Assembly: GCF_029167625.1 (NCBI RefSeq)
Contig: NZ_CP119145.1
Location: forward strand, 2,790,001 to 2,854,000
Reading direction: 5' to 3'
From: Streptomyces sp. AM 4-1-1
GTDB lineage: Bacteria; Actinomycetota; Actinomycetes; Streptomycetales; Streptomycetaceae
Length of the DNA: 64,000 nucleotides
Made by a program: the position numbers and the translations under genes. Positions 9,308 through 18,970 of the stretch are shown one piece after another; within the stretch, counting starts at the first letter, position 1, and each line of letters opens with the position of its first letter. The notes beneath the pieces were generated by a model that did not search any database, was not told the DNA's origin, and saw only the letters and a program-made list of their open reading frames with translations.

Positions 9308-9841
9308 TCAGGGACAGATGTACCTCTTCACGGCCGCGTTGAGCTTCTTCGCCTCGGCGTCGGTGACCGGTCGGTCCGGTGTGCCGAACCGTTGCTGCGC
9401 CAACCAGACCGCTTTGCTGCCGTGGACCCCGGCGCACTGGTTCACCCCGTTGTCGATCGCGTCCTCGTCTCCCTTGGCCGTGACGAACCACGGGTCGACG
9501 GCCTTGACCGCGGCGAGGTAGCCGGTGCGGTTCTCGCCCGTCGGGTCCTTCGGTACACCGGCCGCCCGGCGTGCCTTGTCCTTGTCCACCGACCCGGTGG
9601 CCGACGGGGCGGTGGCCGGTGACTCGATGACCGGTGAACCGGTGACCGACGGCTTCGAGTCCGGGGTGGGGTCGGACGTGTGGCCCGCCGGGTGGTCGGA
9701 CGCCTGCCCGGACGCGTGATCCGAGCTGTCACTGGAGCAGCCCGTGAGGGCGAGAAGCGCGGCGCCGACGAGCAGGGCGGTTGCGGTGACGGCGGTGGAG
9801 GTGGCGGAGGTGGCGGAGGTGGTAGCGGTGCGGCTGTGCAT
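9308..9841 (-). CDS. secreted lipoprotein with DUF732-like domain
   Basis: A 177-residue lipoprotein. The signal peptide (Thr/Ala/Ser-rich, then ALLVGAALLALTGC) ends in a lipobox with Cys near residue 35. A Ser/Asp/Pro-rich linker follows to about residue 95, then a small domain with two cysteines (NQCAGVHG and RYICP) that resembles DUF732 of actinobacterial secreted proteins. ATG at 9841 with GGGGGA four bases upstream; codons before it are not coding. It would sit on the outer face of the membrane. Function unknown. Confidence 0.75.
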   Translation of the reverse strand: MHSRTATTSATSATSTAVTATALLVGAALLALTGCSSDSSDHASGQASDHPAGHTSDPTPDSKPSVTGSPVIESPATAPSATGSVDKDKARRAAGVPKDPTGENRTGYLAAVKAVDPWFVTAKGDEDAIDNGVNQCAGVHGSKAVWLAQQRFGTPDRPVTDAEAKKLNAAVKRYICP

Positions 9842-10163
9842 GGTTCCCCCAAGGGTGGCGGTGCGACCTTGTGGCCGAGGGGTCAGCATGGTGCACGAGC
9901 GGTGGCGCCGGGAAGGCCGGAACGGCGTGGGGCCGCGTGGGCGGCATGGGGCGCGTGGGGCGCGCGGGGTGCGTGGGGCGCGCGGGGTGCGTGCGGGGTG
10001 CGTGCGGCCGCGCGGCTGGGATCGTCAGGGCCGCCGGTACGCGTTCCGAGGACCGTGCGCGTCGGCGGGCGGGGGCACCGCCGTATGTCACAAGCGTGAT
10101 CATCCGTTGCTGGTGTCCCGCCCGGCCGGCCCGCACAATCGGCGTACAGGAACTGAACAATGG
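9842..10163. other. divergent intergenic region with an 18-bp duplication
   Basis: About 320 bases between two divergent lipoprotein genes. It holds two 18-bp copies of CGTGGGGCGCGCGGGGTG (9954-9989) plus further degenerate copies, and a short palindrome TCAC-N4-GTGA (10088-10099). No gene is seen. Confidence 0.6.
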
Positions 10164-11414
10164 GTGGGGACGTTGCGTACGACAGTGGTTCGAAGTGCGG
10201 TTCTGATGGTGACGCCGTTGCTGCTGGGGGCGGTGGCCTGCACGGCCGGGGGTGAGAACGAGGACGGCGCGACGAAGTCGGCGGCCCAGGAGGTCTACGG
10301 CCAGGCACCGGCCAAGCAGTTGATCGCCGCGAGCACGGCCACCCGGAACAGCGGAACGGCCCGCTTCGTCTCCACCCTGGTCTACGGATCAGCGGCGGGC
10401 GAGGCCGTGCAACGTACCGTCGGCAGCCTGGACTACGCGCATCACACCGCCCAGGCGGACATCGCCACCACCGTCCCCGCCGGGTTCCCGGCGAAGGCCG
10501 CCGAACTGATCGGGAAGGCCGGCACGACCGGGCATCAGCCCGTCCTGGTCCAGAAGTCCGACGTGCTGTACCAGGTGTCGCCGGGTCACTGGCTCCGTTA
10601 CGAAGGGACCTCCGACTTCGCCGAATCGGCCGCAGCGGTGCTCGATCACGCGGGGGACTCCACTCCGTACGCCGGTACGCTCGCCGACGCCGTCGGCCGT
10701 GCGATTCCCACCGGGCAGCCGAAGAAGGAGGCCGACGGGTCCCGGCACTACGACGTCACCATGTCGGGCAGCAGCGCCGAAATGCTCCTCCCGCACGCGG
10801 TGCGCAACGCCGACACGTTGACGTCCACTCAGGTCGACAAGCGCCTGCCGTTGAGCGTGGTGCTGAACGAGGAGGGCCGGATCACCCGGGCGAGCGCCGA
10901 TCTCGGCCCCCTGCTCGACGCACTGCACAAGAAGCACATCCTGGCGGATGTACGCACGCTGCGGGCCGAGTACACCCTCACCGACCACGGCAAGCCGGTC
11001 GCGTACACGATCCCCTCCGCGCAAAAGGCGCCGAAGGCCACCACCGTGCTGACCGATCTGCACAGGACGGCGGCGGGCGACTGCGGCACCACCGACACCG
11101 GTCTCGACTCCGACTCCCTGATCCGCAGGACGGACTGCGGCTCACCCCACACGCTGCGGGTGCTCGGAAGCACGAAGGTGGACAGAACGACCACGGACCC
11201 GATCACCTCGGAGGACGCCTTCGCGTCGGGCGAGGACGGGTGCCAGGCCGTCTTCGCCAAGGCGCCCGCGGCCTGGCGCGCGGAGGCCCGTCCGGCGAAC
11301 ACCTTCCTCACCAGTTCGGCCGGGCTCAGCATCGTGACGGACGGTGACCCGACGTCCAACCCGGGGACGAACCATCTGACGGGCGACTTCGTCTGCTACA
11401 TCCGCACCGGCTGA
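10164..11414 (+). CDS. secreted lipoprotein of unknown function
   Basis: A 416-residue lipoprotein. The N-terminus has Arg at 5 and 10, a hydrophobic core (VLMVTPLLLGAVAC) and a lipobox Cys. Residues 50-260 resemble LppX/LprG-like or LolA-like folds (long polar strands, one hydrophobic DVLYQVSPGHWLRYEG strand). The C-terminal part carries two Cys pairs (GDCGTTDT, RTDCGS, EDGCQAVF, FVCYIRTG) and looks like a septum-formation/DUF4352-like extracellular domain, which is weakly supported. The GTG at 10164 gives a proper signal peptide; AGGA lies 12 bases upstream. It is convergent with the NRPS operon and probably unrelated to it. Confidence 0.75.
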   Translation: MGTLRTTVVRSAVLMVTPLLLGAVACTAGGENEDGATKSAAQEVYGQAPAKQLIAASTATRNSGTARFVSTLVYGSAAGEAVQRTVGSLDYAHHTAQADIATTVPAGFPAKAAELIGKAGTTGHQPVLVQKSDVLYQVSPGHWLRYEGTSDFAESAAAVLDHAGDSTPYAGTLADAVGRAIPTGQPKKEADGSRHYDVTMSGSSAEMLLPHAVRNADTLTSTQVDKRLPLSVVLNEEGRITRASADLGPLLDALHKKHILADVRTLRAEYTLTDHGKPVAYTIPSAQKAPKATTVLTDLHRTAAGDCGTTDTGLDSDSLIRRTDCGSPHTLRVLGSTKVDRTTTDPITSEDAFASGEDGCQAVFAKAPAAWRAEARPANTFLTSSAGLSIVTDGDPTSNPGTNHLTGDFVCYIRTG

Positions 11415-11469
11415 CCAACGACTGCCGGGCGCCGGCCACCGGGCGGGTACGCCGGTGACCGACCGCCCC

Positions 11470-13512
11470 TCACAGGACCGGCCCCCTCCGCAACCGCAGG
11501 GGGCCGCCGCTCCCCGTCGCGTACAGCGTGCCCGCGCGGGCGGCCAGTGCCTGGCAGCCGCCCGGGGGGCCCGGCGACGCGCAGTCCGTGAAGCCGGTGC
11601 CCGCCGGTTCCCCGTCGCCGGAGGGCGCGGCCGACGGGAGCCGGGTGCGGAGCCGGCCGTCCGCCGTCACCGCCCACAGCCTGCTGTTCATCGTGGTGAG
11701 CGCGACCGCACCGCCCGCGTCACCCAACGCCCGCCAGGGCCAGGCAGGTTCCAGCGCGAAAGGCGCGGCGGGTGCGGCGGGCGGGGAGGACGGGGCGAGC
11801 GCGGACAGGTGGTACAGGGTGTCGTCGTGCGGGGTGACGGCGAACACCCCGGCGTCGCAGATCGCCAGCGCGGCCGTGCCAGGCGGCACGGTGGTGACCT
11901 CGTGCCACTCGGCGGGGCCCGCCACCGGGTCGCGGCGCAGCAGCCTGCCGTCGTCCGTGGCCGCGTACAGCTCCAGCGGCAGCGCGCCCGCCGCCTCCCG
12001 CGCGGAGGCGAGGCATCGCACGCCCGGGGCCTGACCGATCCGACGCCAGGGGAGGTTCTGGCCCGAGGGTTCACGGCACAACAGGGCGCCGTCACCGTCC
12101 ACGCCGAACAGCACGCCCTCACAGACGGCCAGGGCACGCACGTCGTCGGGTTCGCCCGCGACCTCCCACGCGTCTCCGGGGGTGGACCCGCTCAGCCGGT
12201 CGAGGACGTTGCGGGTGATGCGGTCCACGACGGGGTCGTCGTCGAGGACGCTGCCCCAGTTGATGGTGGCGGCGTTGAACACGGTCCCCGCGCCCAGCCG
12301 GAACACCCCCATCGTGGCGGCGCCTCCCTGCCCGTACGCCCGCCAGTGCCGTAGATCCGCGGTGGCGAGCACGACGAACGAGGCCGGTGTCCCGTCGGTG
12401 CCGGTCGCCCGTGGCACGTCCCCGGTCCACTCCAGCGCGCACGCGTCCGTCTCGTACCCCAACGCACCCCGCGCGAAAGAGTCGCCGTCCGTCAGGCCCG
12501 TGCCGTCGAACACCCAGTGCCCGGTGAAACGTGCCGTGTACGCGTCCTTCCGCATCACCGCCATGCCCTCGCCCCACGCGCCCGCGCCCCGGCGGAAGCT
12601 CACCCCGGTCATGGTGTTCTCGGGGCGGTCGACGGGGGAGCTGGACCATTCGACGGTCACCCGGCGCGGATCGGTCGCGGTCAGCGGGTCGGTGACGGCG
12701 TCCCGGTGGCACACCATCGTGCGCCGGTCGTCCTCCAGGCGCATCTGCCACCAGGCGGTGTTGGCGGCGAAGAACGCCAGGTTGCCGCCGCGCCGCGCGA
12801 ACGCCTCGACGCTGTCGCGCATCTCCGAGGACCAGTACTCGTCATGCCCGTTGACCACCAACAGCCGGTAGTGGCTGAGGAGTTCGTCTCCGTCGTGCAG
12901 GTCGAGCCCGGAGCAGAAGTCGACGTCGTAGCCTGCCCCCGGGAGCCAGCGCAGCAGCCCCTCCTCCCAGCGTTCGGGGGGCGGCCCGCCGCCCGGTGAC
13001 GCGAAGGAGACCCTGGCGGCCCGGTCCGGCTGCTCGGTGTAGTAGAGGCCCCGGCCGGGCTGCCCGGCGTGGGTGTAGGCGCGCCAGGTGGCGAAGGGGA
13101 CGGAGACCAGGATCGGGGAACCGGCGCCGGGACGCGCGGCCCGCACCACGAACCAGACCTCGTGCTCAGGCTCGGGGGTGGGGGTGGGGGTGGGGGTGGG
13201 GATCGGGATCGGGGTGGTGGGGACGCGGGTGGTGAAGGGTGATGGTCCCCCGGGACCGTGGAAGGTCGCGCGGTAGAGGGAGCTGGGCCAGTCGGCCGGG
13301 ACGTCCAGGGTCCAGGTGGGCGCGGTGACCGGCGCCGAGAGACGTACCTCGTCGGTGACCGCGTCGGTGACGACCACCGTGCCGGACCGGACGCCGGTCA
13401 GCTGGAACGCCAGGCGTCCGCCCTGTACGCAGGAGGTGCGGTCGGCCCAGGCTCGTACGGGCCCGTCCGCCCCCGACCTGTCCGCCCCGGCCCCGCCCGC
13501 CCCGGCCGTCAT
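11470..13512 (-). CDS. N,N-dimethylformamidase large-subunit-like protein, last gene of the NRPS operon
   Basis: A 680-residue protein. Residues 1-100 form an Ig-like beta domain followed by a Pro/Thr/Ile repeat hinge (PIPIPTPTPTPTPEPEH). Residues about 105-450 match the C-terminal domain of the dimethylformamidase large subunit: DVDFCSGLDLH, LLVVNGHDEYWSSEMRDSVE, GGNLAFFAANTAWWQMRLE and a late INWGSVLDDD. Residues 460-680 contain about five repeats (LAVCEGVLFGVDGDGALL, LYAATDDGRLLRRD) like a tachylectin/tectonin beta-propeller. The domain acts on amide bonds in its founding member; here it may trim or hydrolyse the peptide product, or bind it. It overlaps the preceding condensation gene by ATGA. 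Confidence 0.8.
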   Translation of the reverse strand: MTAGAGGAGADRSGADGPVRAWADRTSCVQGGRLAFQLTGVRSGTVVVTDAVTDEVRLSAPVTAPTWTLDVPADWPSSLYRATFHGPGGPSPFTTRVPTTPIPIPTPTPTPTPEPEHEVWFVVRAARPGAGSPILVSVPFATWRAYTHAGQPGRGLYYTEQPDRAARVSFASPGGGPPPERWEEGLLRWLPGAGYDVDFCSGLDLHDGDELLSHYRLLVVNGHDEYWSSEMRDSVEAFARRGGNLAFFAANTAWWQMRLEDDRRTMVCHRDAVTDPLTATDPRRVTVEWSSSPVDRPENTMTGVSFRRGAGAWGEGMAVMRKDAYTARFTGHWVFDGTGLTDGDSFARGALGYETDACALEWTGDVPRATGTDGTPASFVVLATADLRHWRAYGQGGAATMGVFRLGAGTVFNAATINWGSVLDDDPVVDRITRNVLDRLSGSTPGDAWEVAGEPDDVRALAVCEGVLFGVDGDGALLCREPSGQNLPWRRIGQAPGVRCLASAREAAGALPLELYAATDDGRLLRRDPVAGPAEWHEVTTVPPGTAALAICDAGVFAVTPHDDTLYHLSALAPSSPPAAPAAPFALEPAWPWRALGDAGGAVALTTMNSRLWAVTADGRLRTRLPSAAPSGDGEPAGTGFTDCASPGPPGGCQALAARAGTLYATGSGGPLRLRRGPVL

Positions 13513-15107
13513 GACCGGGCCTCTCCCGACCGGGACGGGCCGGACCGCCTCTCCTCCGGCGAATCCGGGAAGTGGGCCTCCGTCAGCAGGCCCGGCAGGT
13601 CGGCCAGACGGGGTGCGTCCCCCACCGCGCTCGCCACGATCAGGCGCTCCATCGCGTACAGATGGGCACGGATCGTGTCGGGCGGCAGATACGCGGTGTC
13701 GGCGGTGAGCGCGACCGCCAGCGCGGGCCCCACCTCCGTGATGTGGAGGCAGTAGCGGCACGCCACCAACTCCTGGGTGGCGGGAAAACCGAACCGGGTC
13801 GACCGCATCGCCCCGCGCAGTTCGTCCCGGGTGGGCGGGGGCCCCGAGGGCGCGGGGCGTTCCACGAGACGCATGTCGTTGAAGCAGCAGTACGGGTGCA
13901 CCTCGGTGCCGCGTTCGTCCCGCATCCGCGCCCCGAGCGCGTCCCACTCCACCGGGTCGTACCCGGCGGACCGGTAGGTGCGCAGGGCCGCGCGGTAGGC
14001 GCCGGGCAGCAGATCGGTGAACGGCCGGAGGCCGTCCGCCTCCCCCGGGATACGTGCTCCGGTCTCCTGCCCGAGAGCCGACTCCCCGGCGACCCCCGGC
14101 ACTTGCTCCCGCCCCGGAAGCCTCGCGATATCCATCGGCCCGTCTTCAGGGGCGGCGAGGCCGAGTTCGAGCAGGAACAGGCCGTCCTGCGAGAGCGTGG
14201 ACACCAGGTCCCGGTGGGCGGCTGCGGTCCGGTTGCCTACGATCGGCATGACCGCCGCCGTCCGGTGTCCCGCCCCGGCCGCGACCAGGGCGGCGCACGC
14301 GGCGAGCAGCACCGTGGACCCGCTGACCCGGTGGGCGGCGGCGACCGCGCCCACCGCGCGGTTCAGCGCGGTGGACTCGATGCGGCCCGTCCAGAACCGG
14401 GGACTTCTCGGCTCGGCGACGGGCTGCGGGAACATCGTCGGCGGCGCCGCCCGGTAGCCGGACTCCCAGTGCGCCAGCGCCGCCGCCCCCCGCCGCCGCC
14501 CGGTCTCGCCGTGCTGTTCGCGGGCCAGCTCCAGGGGCGTGGTGGTGGGCGGGCGACCGGCGGAGCCGCGTCTGACCAGCAGCCGCAGATCCCGTACGAG
14601 CACTTCGACGCCGTGTCCGTCGGCGGCCAGATGGCAGAGCACCAGCACGGCATGGGTGACCCGGCCGCCGCTGGTCACCAGGGCGGCGCGCAACGGCCAC
14701 TCCCCCGCGTAGTCGAAGCGGGTGGCGGACAGCCGGTCGAGCAGTTCACCGGCGGTGCGCTCCGCCGCCTCCGGACCGGCCGCGTCGACGACGGTCACGG
14801 AGAGTGTTCCGCTCGCCGACAGCTCCTGCGCGAGGTCGCCTCCGGACGACGAAAGGCGCGTACGCAGGGATTCGTGACGACCCATCAGGTCTGCCAGAGC
14901 CTGCGCCGCCTCGGTGGCCGTGGCCGGTCGGCCCCGGTCGGCCAGGGGCAGTACGCGACCGATGTTGAAGTAGTGGTCGTTGGGGGCGGTACGCAGGACG
15001 GCGTGCCAGATCGCGCGCTGCCCCCAGGTCAGCGGGGCCCGCCCGGACCGTTCGCCGTGGAAGCCCACGGCGAGCCGGGCGGCCGTCGCCGGGCCCGCCT
15101 CAGCCAT
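13509..15107 (-). CDS. freestanding NRPS condensation-domain protein
   Basis: A 532-residue condensation-type acyltransferase fold. The active motif reads CHLAADG: the first His of HHxxxDG is Cys, but the second (catalytic) His and Asp-Gly remain. PLTWGQRAIWHAV is the C1 motif, MGRHESLRTRL the C2-like motif, and GNRTAAAHRDLVSTLSQDG near residue 330 a C5-like region. There are no A or carrier domains. Such proteins condense carrier-bound acyl groups in trans with an amine. The ATG at 15107 overlaps the carrier-protein stop by eight bases and a G-rich RBS precedes it. It probably works with the adjacent freestanding carrier protein. Confidence 0.85.
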   Translation of the reverse strand: MAEAGPATAARLAVGFHGERSGRAPLTWGQRAIWHAVLRTAPNDHYFNIGRVLPLADRGRPATATEAAQALADLMGRHESLRTRLSSSGGDLAQELSASGTLSVTVVDAAGPEAAERTAGELLDRLSATRFDYAGEWPLRAALVTSGGRVTHAVLVLCHLAADGHGVEVLVRDLRLLVRRGSAGRPPTTTPLELAREQHGETGRRRGAAALAHWESGYRAAPPTMFPQPVAEPRSPRFWTGRIESTALNRAVGAVAAAHRVSGSTVLLAACAALVAAGAGHRTAAVMPIVGNRTAAAHRDLVSTLSQDGLFLLELGLAAPEDGPMDIARLPGREQVPGVAGESALGQETGARIPGEADGLRPFTDLLPGAYRAALRTYRSAGYDPVEWDALGARMRDERGTEVHPYCCFNDMRLVERPAPSGPPPTRDELRGAMRSTRFGFPATQELVACRYCLHITEVGPALAVALTADTAYLPPDTIRAHLYAMERLIVASAVGDAPRLADLPGLLTEAHFPDSPEERRSGPSRSGEARS

Positions 15108-15513
15108 CCCCGCCCCCCGGACCCGTACCGGCGCCCCCGGCGGGACCCGTACCCACTCCCGTTCCCCCGGCCGGACCCGTGCCCACTCCCGAACCCACTC
15201 CCGCGCCACCAGCCCGTCCCGTACCTGAGCCCATACCCGAGCCCACCCCCTGCTCCTCCAGGTGGTTCACCAGGCCGTCGAGGTCGTCCATGAACGGCGT
15301 CGGCCCGTCGAGGTCGAACATGACCCCGAACTCCTCCTCGACCGCGTCGATCAGCCGCAGGAACGTCAGCGAGGTGACCCCGAGCGCGGTCAGCGAACCG
15401 CCCGCCGCGAGGATCTCCGTCTCGGTCAGCTCGCCGTCGCTGACCCGCGCGATGAGCGCCGCGACCCGGCTGCGCAGGACGTCGGTGTCCTCAAGTCCCG
15501 GCCACACGGTCAT
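15100..15513 (-). CDS. freestanding acyl/peptidyl carrier protein
   Basis: A 137-residue protein. Residues 1-90 form a four-helix carrier domain with the phosphopantetheine serine in LGVTSLTFLRLID (about residue 45). Residues 95-137 are a Gly/Thr/Ala/Pro repeat tail (GTGPAGG units), apparently made by simple-sequence expansion. It would hold an acyl or aminoacyl thioester loaded by the freestanding ligase of this operon or by an A domain acting in trans. It overlaps the MbtH gene by ATGA. Confidence 0.85.
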   Translation of the reverse strand: MTVWPGLEDTDVLRSRVAALIARVSDGELTETEILAAGGSLTALGVTSLTFLRLIDAVEEEFGVMFDLDGPTPFMDDLDGLVNHLEEQGVGSGMGSGTGRAGGAGVGSGVGTGPAGGTGVGTGPAGGAGTGPGGGDG

Positions 15514-15716
15514 CGTCCGGCCTCCTCGGCGAGCCGGCGGCGCAGGCTCAGCGGGCGGATGTCGGGCCACACCTCGTCCACGTGCGCCATGCACTCCTCC
15601 TCCGTACCGGTGAAACCGTCCGGCCGCCAGCCCGGGGGCGGTTCGGTCCTCGCCGACCAGAGGGCGTGCTGTTCCTCGTCGTTGACGACCACCTGGTACT
15701 GCGTGGGATCGCTCAT
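15510..15716 (-). CDS. MbtH-like protein
   Basis: A 68-residue member of the MbtH family, small proteins that bind and stabilise or activate NRPS adenylation domains. The family signature is visible: LWSARTEPPPGWRPDGFTG, then VDEVWPDIRPLSLRRR. Length is normal. It overlaps genes on both sides by four bases, so it is made in step with the synthetases; at least one A domain here probably needs it. Confidence 0.97.
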   Translation of the reverse strand: MSDPTQYQVVVNDEEQHALWSARTEPPPGWRPDGFTGTEEECMAHVDEVWPDIRPLSLRRRLAEEAGR

Positions 15717-18700
15717 CGGTCCTCCTGCTGGAGTTCGGTCACCACGGCGGCCACGCCGTTGATGGTGGGAGTGTCGAAGAAGACATCGAGCGGTACCTCG
15801 ACGCCCAGTCGCTTGCGGATGCGTGCGGCGATGGCGGTGATCGTCAGGGAGTGACCGCCGAGATCGAACAGGTCCTCGTCGGGGCCGATGTCGTCGAGCC
15901 GCAGCACCTGCTGCCAGATGTCACGCACGACGGCGGTGGGGCCGTCGAGCAGAGTGTCGGACGCCAACGGCTGCGGTGGTGCGGCAGTTGGGTGATCCGA
16001 GGCGGGTACCCGGACGCGGGGCGGCTCGGGCAGACCGGCCCGGTCCAGCTTGCCGTTGGGAGTGAGCGGGAAGGCGCTCAGTGACACCCAGGCGGTGGGC
16101 AGCATGGCGGTGGGCAGGGTACGGGCCAGATGCGCGCGGAGTTCGTCGGGGGACGGACCCGTGGCGAGACCGTCGGCGGTGTACGGCACGGTGTAGGCGA
16201 TCAGCCGGGCCTGGTCCTCGCCGCCCCCGTACGGGCCGTCCTCGTACGGACCGCCCTTCCCGCCCACGGCCGCGACCTCGTCCGCGTCCTCGGGACCGTT
16301 GTCGAGTACGACGACGGCCTGGGACACCCCGGGGTGTTCGCCGAGGCGGGCCTCGATCTCCCCGAGTTCGATCCGGTGTCCGCGCAGCTTCACCTGGGTG
16401 TCGAGCCGTCCCACGAACTCCAGTCGCCCGTCCGGCAGTCGGCGTACCAGATCGCCCGTACGGTAGAGGCGCGATCCGGGCGGGCCGTACGGGTCCGGGA
16501 CGAAGCGCCGGGCCGTGAGCCCCGGCCGTCCCCGGTATCCGTGCGCCACCCCCGCGCCGCCCAGGCACAGCTCGCCCGTGATGCCGTCCGGGACCGGCTG
16601 CCCGTGGGCGTCGCGGACCTGGGCGCGGGTGGCGGCCAGTGGGCGGCCGATGGTGACCGGTGCGCCCGGTGCGAGGTCCGTCAGGGTCGACCACACGGTG
16701 GTCTCGGTCGGCCCGTACACATTGACGAGCCTGCCGGTCGCCGCGCCCAGTTCCTCGGCCAGCGGACCGGGCAGTGCCTCGCCGCCCGCGACCGCGACCA
16801 GTTCGGGTCGCCGTAGCCCCGCTCCCAGCATCAGCCGCCAACTGCTCGGCGTGGCCTGCACATGCGTGACGCCCTGCGTGTCGATCAGCTTCAACAGGGC
16901 TGCCCCGTCACGCTGATGGGCCTCCGGGACGAGCACGACCCGGGCTCCGGTGGTGAGCGGCAGCAGCAGTTCCACGGTCGAGATGTCGAACGAGAGCGAG
17001 GTCAGCCCGAGCCATCGGTCGGCCGCCCCCGTGCCCAGCTTGTCGCTCATCGCGGCGAGGAGATTGGCGAGGGCGCTGTGCGGCACCTCGACTCCCTTGG
17101 GCGTACCGGTCGAGCCCGAGGTGTAGATGACGTACGCGGGATCGTCGGGCGCGGGGCCGGGCGGCGCGGCCGGCTCGTCGCCCGGCGGGGCGTCCGTACC
17201 GTCCTGGATTCCGCCGACCGGTTCCGGGGCGAGCGCGATCAGCCCGTCCGGGGCCGGCTCATGGGTGACCAGGTGGGTGCCGAGAGGGGTGACGAGAGCG
17301 GCGAGGCCCGCGTCGGCGCGGACGAAGGCCAGCCGCTCGGCCGGGTACTCCGGGTCGAGCGGCACATAGGCGGCCCCCGCCGCCAGGACTCCCAGCACGG
17401 CCACCAACTGGTCCGTCGAGCGGGTGAGTTCGATGCCGACCAGATCACCGGGGCCGAGCCCGAGCGCGGTCAGCCGGTCCGCGAACCGGACCACGTCCGC
17501 GCGCAGCCGCCCGTACGTCAGCTCCTGGCCGTCCACTCCGACGACGGCCACGGCCCCCGGCGTCGTGGCGGCCCGTGCCAGGAACAGTCCGACCACGGTG
17601 GTGTCCGGTGAGCAGGCGGCCGCAGTGACGCGGTCGGCCCCCAGCGCGCGCTCCAGCTCGGCCCCGGCGAGCAGCGGCAGTTCGGCCAGGGCGGTGTCCG
17701 GGGCCGCGAGCGCGGCGCCGAGCAGCGTACGGAAGTGATCCACGATCCGGTCGGGCGCACCGGGCGCGAAGGCGTCCGTACGGTACTGGAGCGAGCCGGT
17801 CAATCCGTGGGTTTCGTCGACCAGTTGGAGGTGTGCGAGGTTGCGCGCGGTGTGCGTGAACGCGATCCACTCGACCGTCGCCGCCGCGCCGCCCGGGAGC
17901 CGTGGGCCCTCGTCCGGGGTGGTGCGGCGTCGGTAGCTGAGCGAGAGGGGTGTGACGGCGGTACGCGGGGTCAGACCGCGTACCGCACGGCCGAGCGGTA
18001 CGGTCCGGTGCGCGTACAGCGCGCGCAGCTCGGCCCGTACCTCCCGCGCGAACTCCGCGAACGGCCGGTCGGCGCGGGGATGCGTGAAGACCGGCAGCTC
18101 GTTGACGTACAGACCGATGCGTCCGGTGTCCTCGGGACGTCGGGTGGACAGCTCAAGGGCCGTCACGGGCGCCGGATCGCCGTACCGCAGGAGCAGCGTG
18201 TGCCAGGCGGCGAGGAGGAGTTCGAAGCGGGTGAAGCCGAGCGCTTCGGCGGTTTCGGAGAGACGCGCGTGCTGCTGGGGGTCGAGGGTGAACGGCACGG
18301 CGTCGCCCGGGGCGGGGGCGGTGGTGTCCCGCACCGAGGCGCGGAGGCCGGGCAGTGGCGGTGCGGCGGGGGCGGGGTCGTACGGGCGGGAGGCCCAGAA
18401 GGCGGCCGCGGCCTCGACGGCGGTGTTCCCGTCCTCTTCCCCGCGTCCGGCGGCCGGCTCGATCGGCCCGGGGTGTCCCGGCGTTTGCGCGAGCGCGTCC
18501 CGGAGTTCGGAGACCAGGATGTCCTTGGACATGCCGTCGAACACCAGGTGGTGCGCGACCACGTGCAGCGCATGCCGTTCGGGTCCGGTCCCGACCAGGG
18601 CGAACCGCACCAGCGGGCCACGGCTCAGGTCGAAGGGGCGGACGGTCTCCGCCCGCAGCGCGGTGTCCTCCTGCTCCTGGTCCGGTACGGGGGCGAGCCG

Positions 18701-18970
18701 CGCCAGGACGGGCGACGGTCCGGTGCCCGGGGCGAGCGCGGGGCCGTCCGGGTCCACCCGAGCGGTCAGCACCGGGTGACGCGCGACGACCCGCGCGCAC
18801 GCGGCGGCCAGCGCGTCGGCCGCCTCGCCGTCCAGGGGCCCGTCGAACCGTACGGTCACGGCGAGATGGTGCGCGGAACCGGCGGGCAGCACCCGTTCGG
18901 TGACCCACATGCCGTGCTGGGCGGGGCTGAGCGGGACGGCAGCCGTCGTGTCTTGGGGGATCGTGGTCAT
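15713..18970 (-). CDS. NRPS module C-A-PCP, glycine-like code
   Basis: A 1085-residue single module with no thioesterase. The C domain (about 10-440) has an intact VAHHLVFDG motif. The A domain (about 460-960) has YVIYTSGSTGTPKG (A3), NVYGPTETT (A5), GELCLGG, YRTGDL (A7) and NGKLD (A10). By alignment to GrsA the specificity residues read D-I-V-Q-V-G-V-V-W-K, close to the glycine code DILQLGLIWK, so Gly or another small residue is the best guess. The PCP serine is in LFDLGGHSL (about 1035). A Gly/Asp insert (GGKGGPYEDGPYGGG) interrupts the A subdomain. It overlaps its neighbours by ATGA on both sides. Confidence 0.95.
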   Translation of the reverse strand: MTTIPQDTTAAVPLSPAQHGMWVTERVLPAGSAHHLAVTVRFDGPLDGEAADALAAACARVVARHPVLTARVDPDGPALAPGTGPSPVLARLAPVPDQEQEDTALRAETVRPFDLSRGPLVRFALVGTGPERHALHVVAHHLVFDGMSKDILVSELRDALAQTPGHPGPIEPAAGRGEEDGNTAVEAAAAFWASRPYDPAPAAPPLPGLRASVRDTTAPAPGDAVPFTLDPQQHARLSETAEALGFTRFELLLAAWHTLLLRYGDPAPVTALELSTRRPEDTGRIGLYVNELPVFTHPRADRPFAEFAREVRAELRALYAHRTVPLGRAVRGLTPRTAVTPLSLSYRRRTTPDEGPRLPGGAAATVEWIAFTHTARNLAHLQLVDETHGLTGSLQYRTDAFAPGAPDRIVDHFRTLLGAALAAPDTALAELPLLAGAELERALGADRVTAAACSPDTTVVGLFLARAATTPGAVAVVGVDGQELTYGRLRADVVRFADRLTALGLGPGDLVGIELTRSTDQLVAVLGVLAAGAAYVPLDPEYPAERLAFVRADAGLAALVTPLGTHLVTHEPAPDGLIALAPEPVGGIQDGTDAPPGDEPAAPPGPAPDDPAYVIYTSGSTGTPKGVEVPHSALANLLAAMSDKLGTGAADRWLGLTSLSFDISTVELLLPLTTGARVVLVPEAHQRDGAALLKLIDTQGVTHVQATPSSWRLMLGAGLRRPELVAVAGGEALPGPLAEELGAATGRLVNVYGPTETTVWSTLTDLAPGAPVTIGRPLAATRAQVRDAHGQPVPDGITGELCLGGAGVAHGYRGRPGLTARRFVPDPYGPPGSRLYRTGDLVRRLPDGRLEFVGRLDTQVKLRGHRIELGEIEARLGEHPGVSQAVVVLDNGPEDADEVAAVGGKGGPYEDGPYGGGEDQARLIAYTVPYTADGLATGPSPDELRAHLARTLPTAMLPTAWVSLSAFPLTPNGKLDRAGLPEPPRVRVPASDHPTAAPPQPLASDTLLDGPTAVVRDIWQQVLRLDDIGPDEDLFDLGGHSLTITAIAARIRKRLGVEVPLDVFFDTPTINGVAAVVTELQQEDR

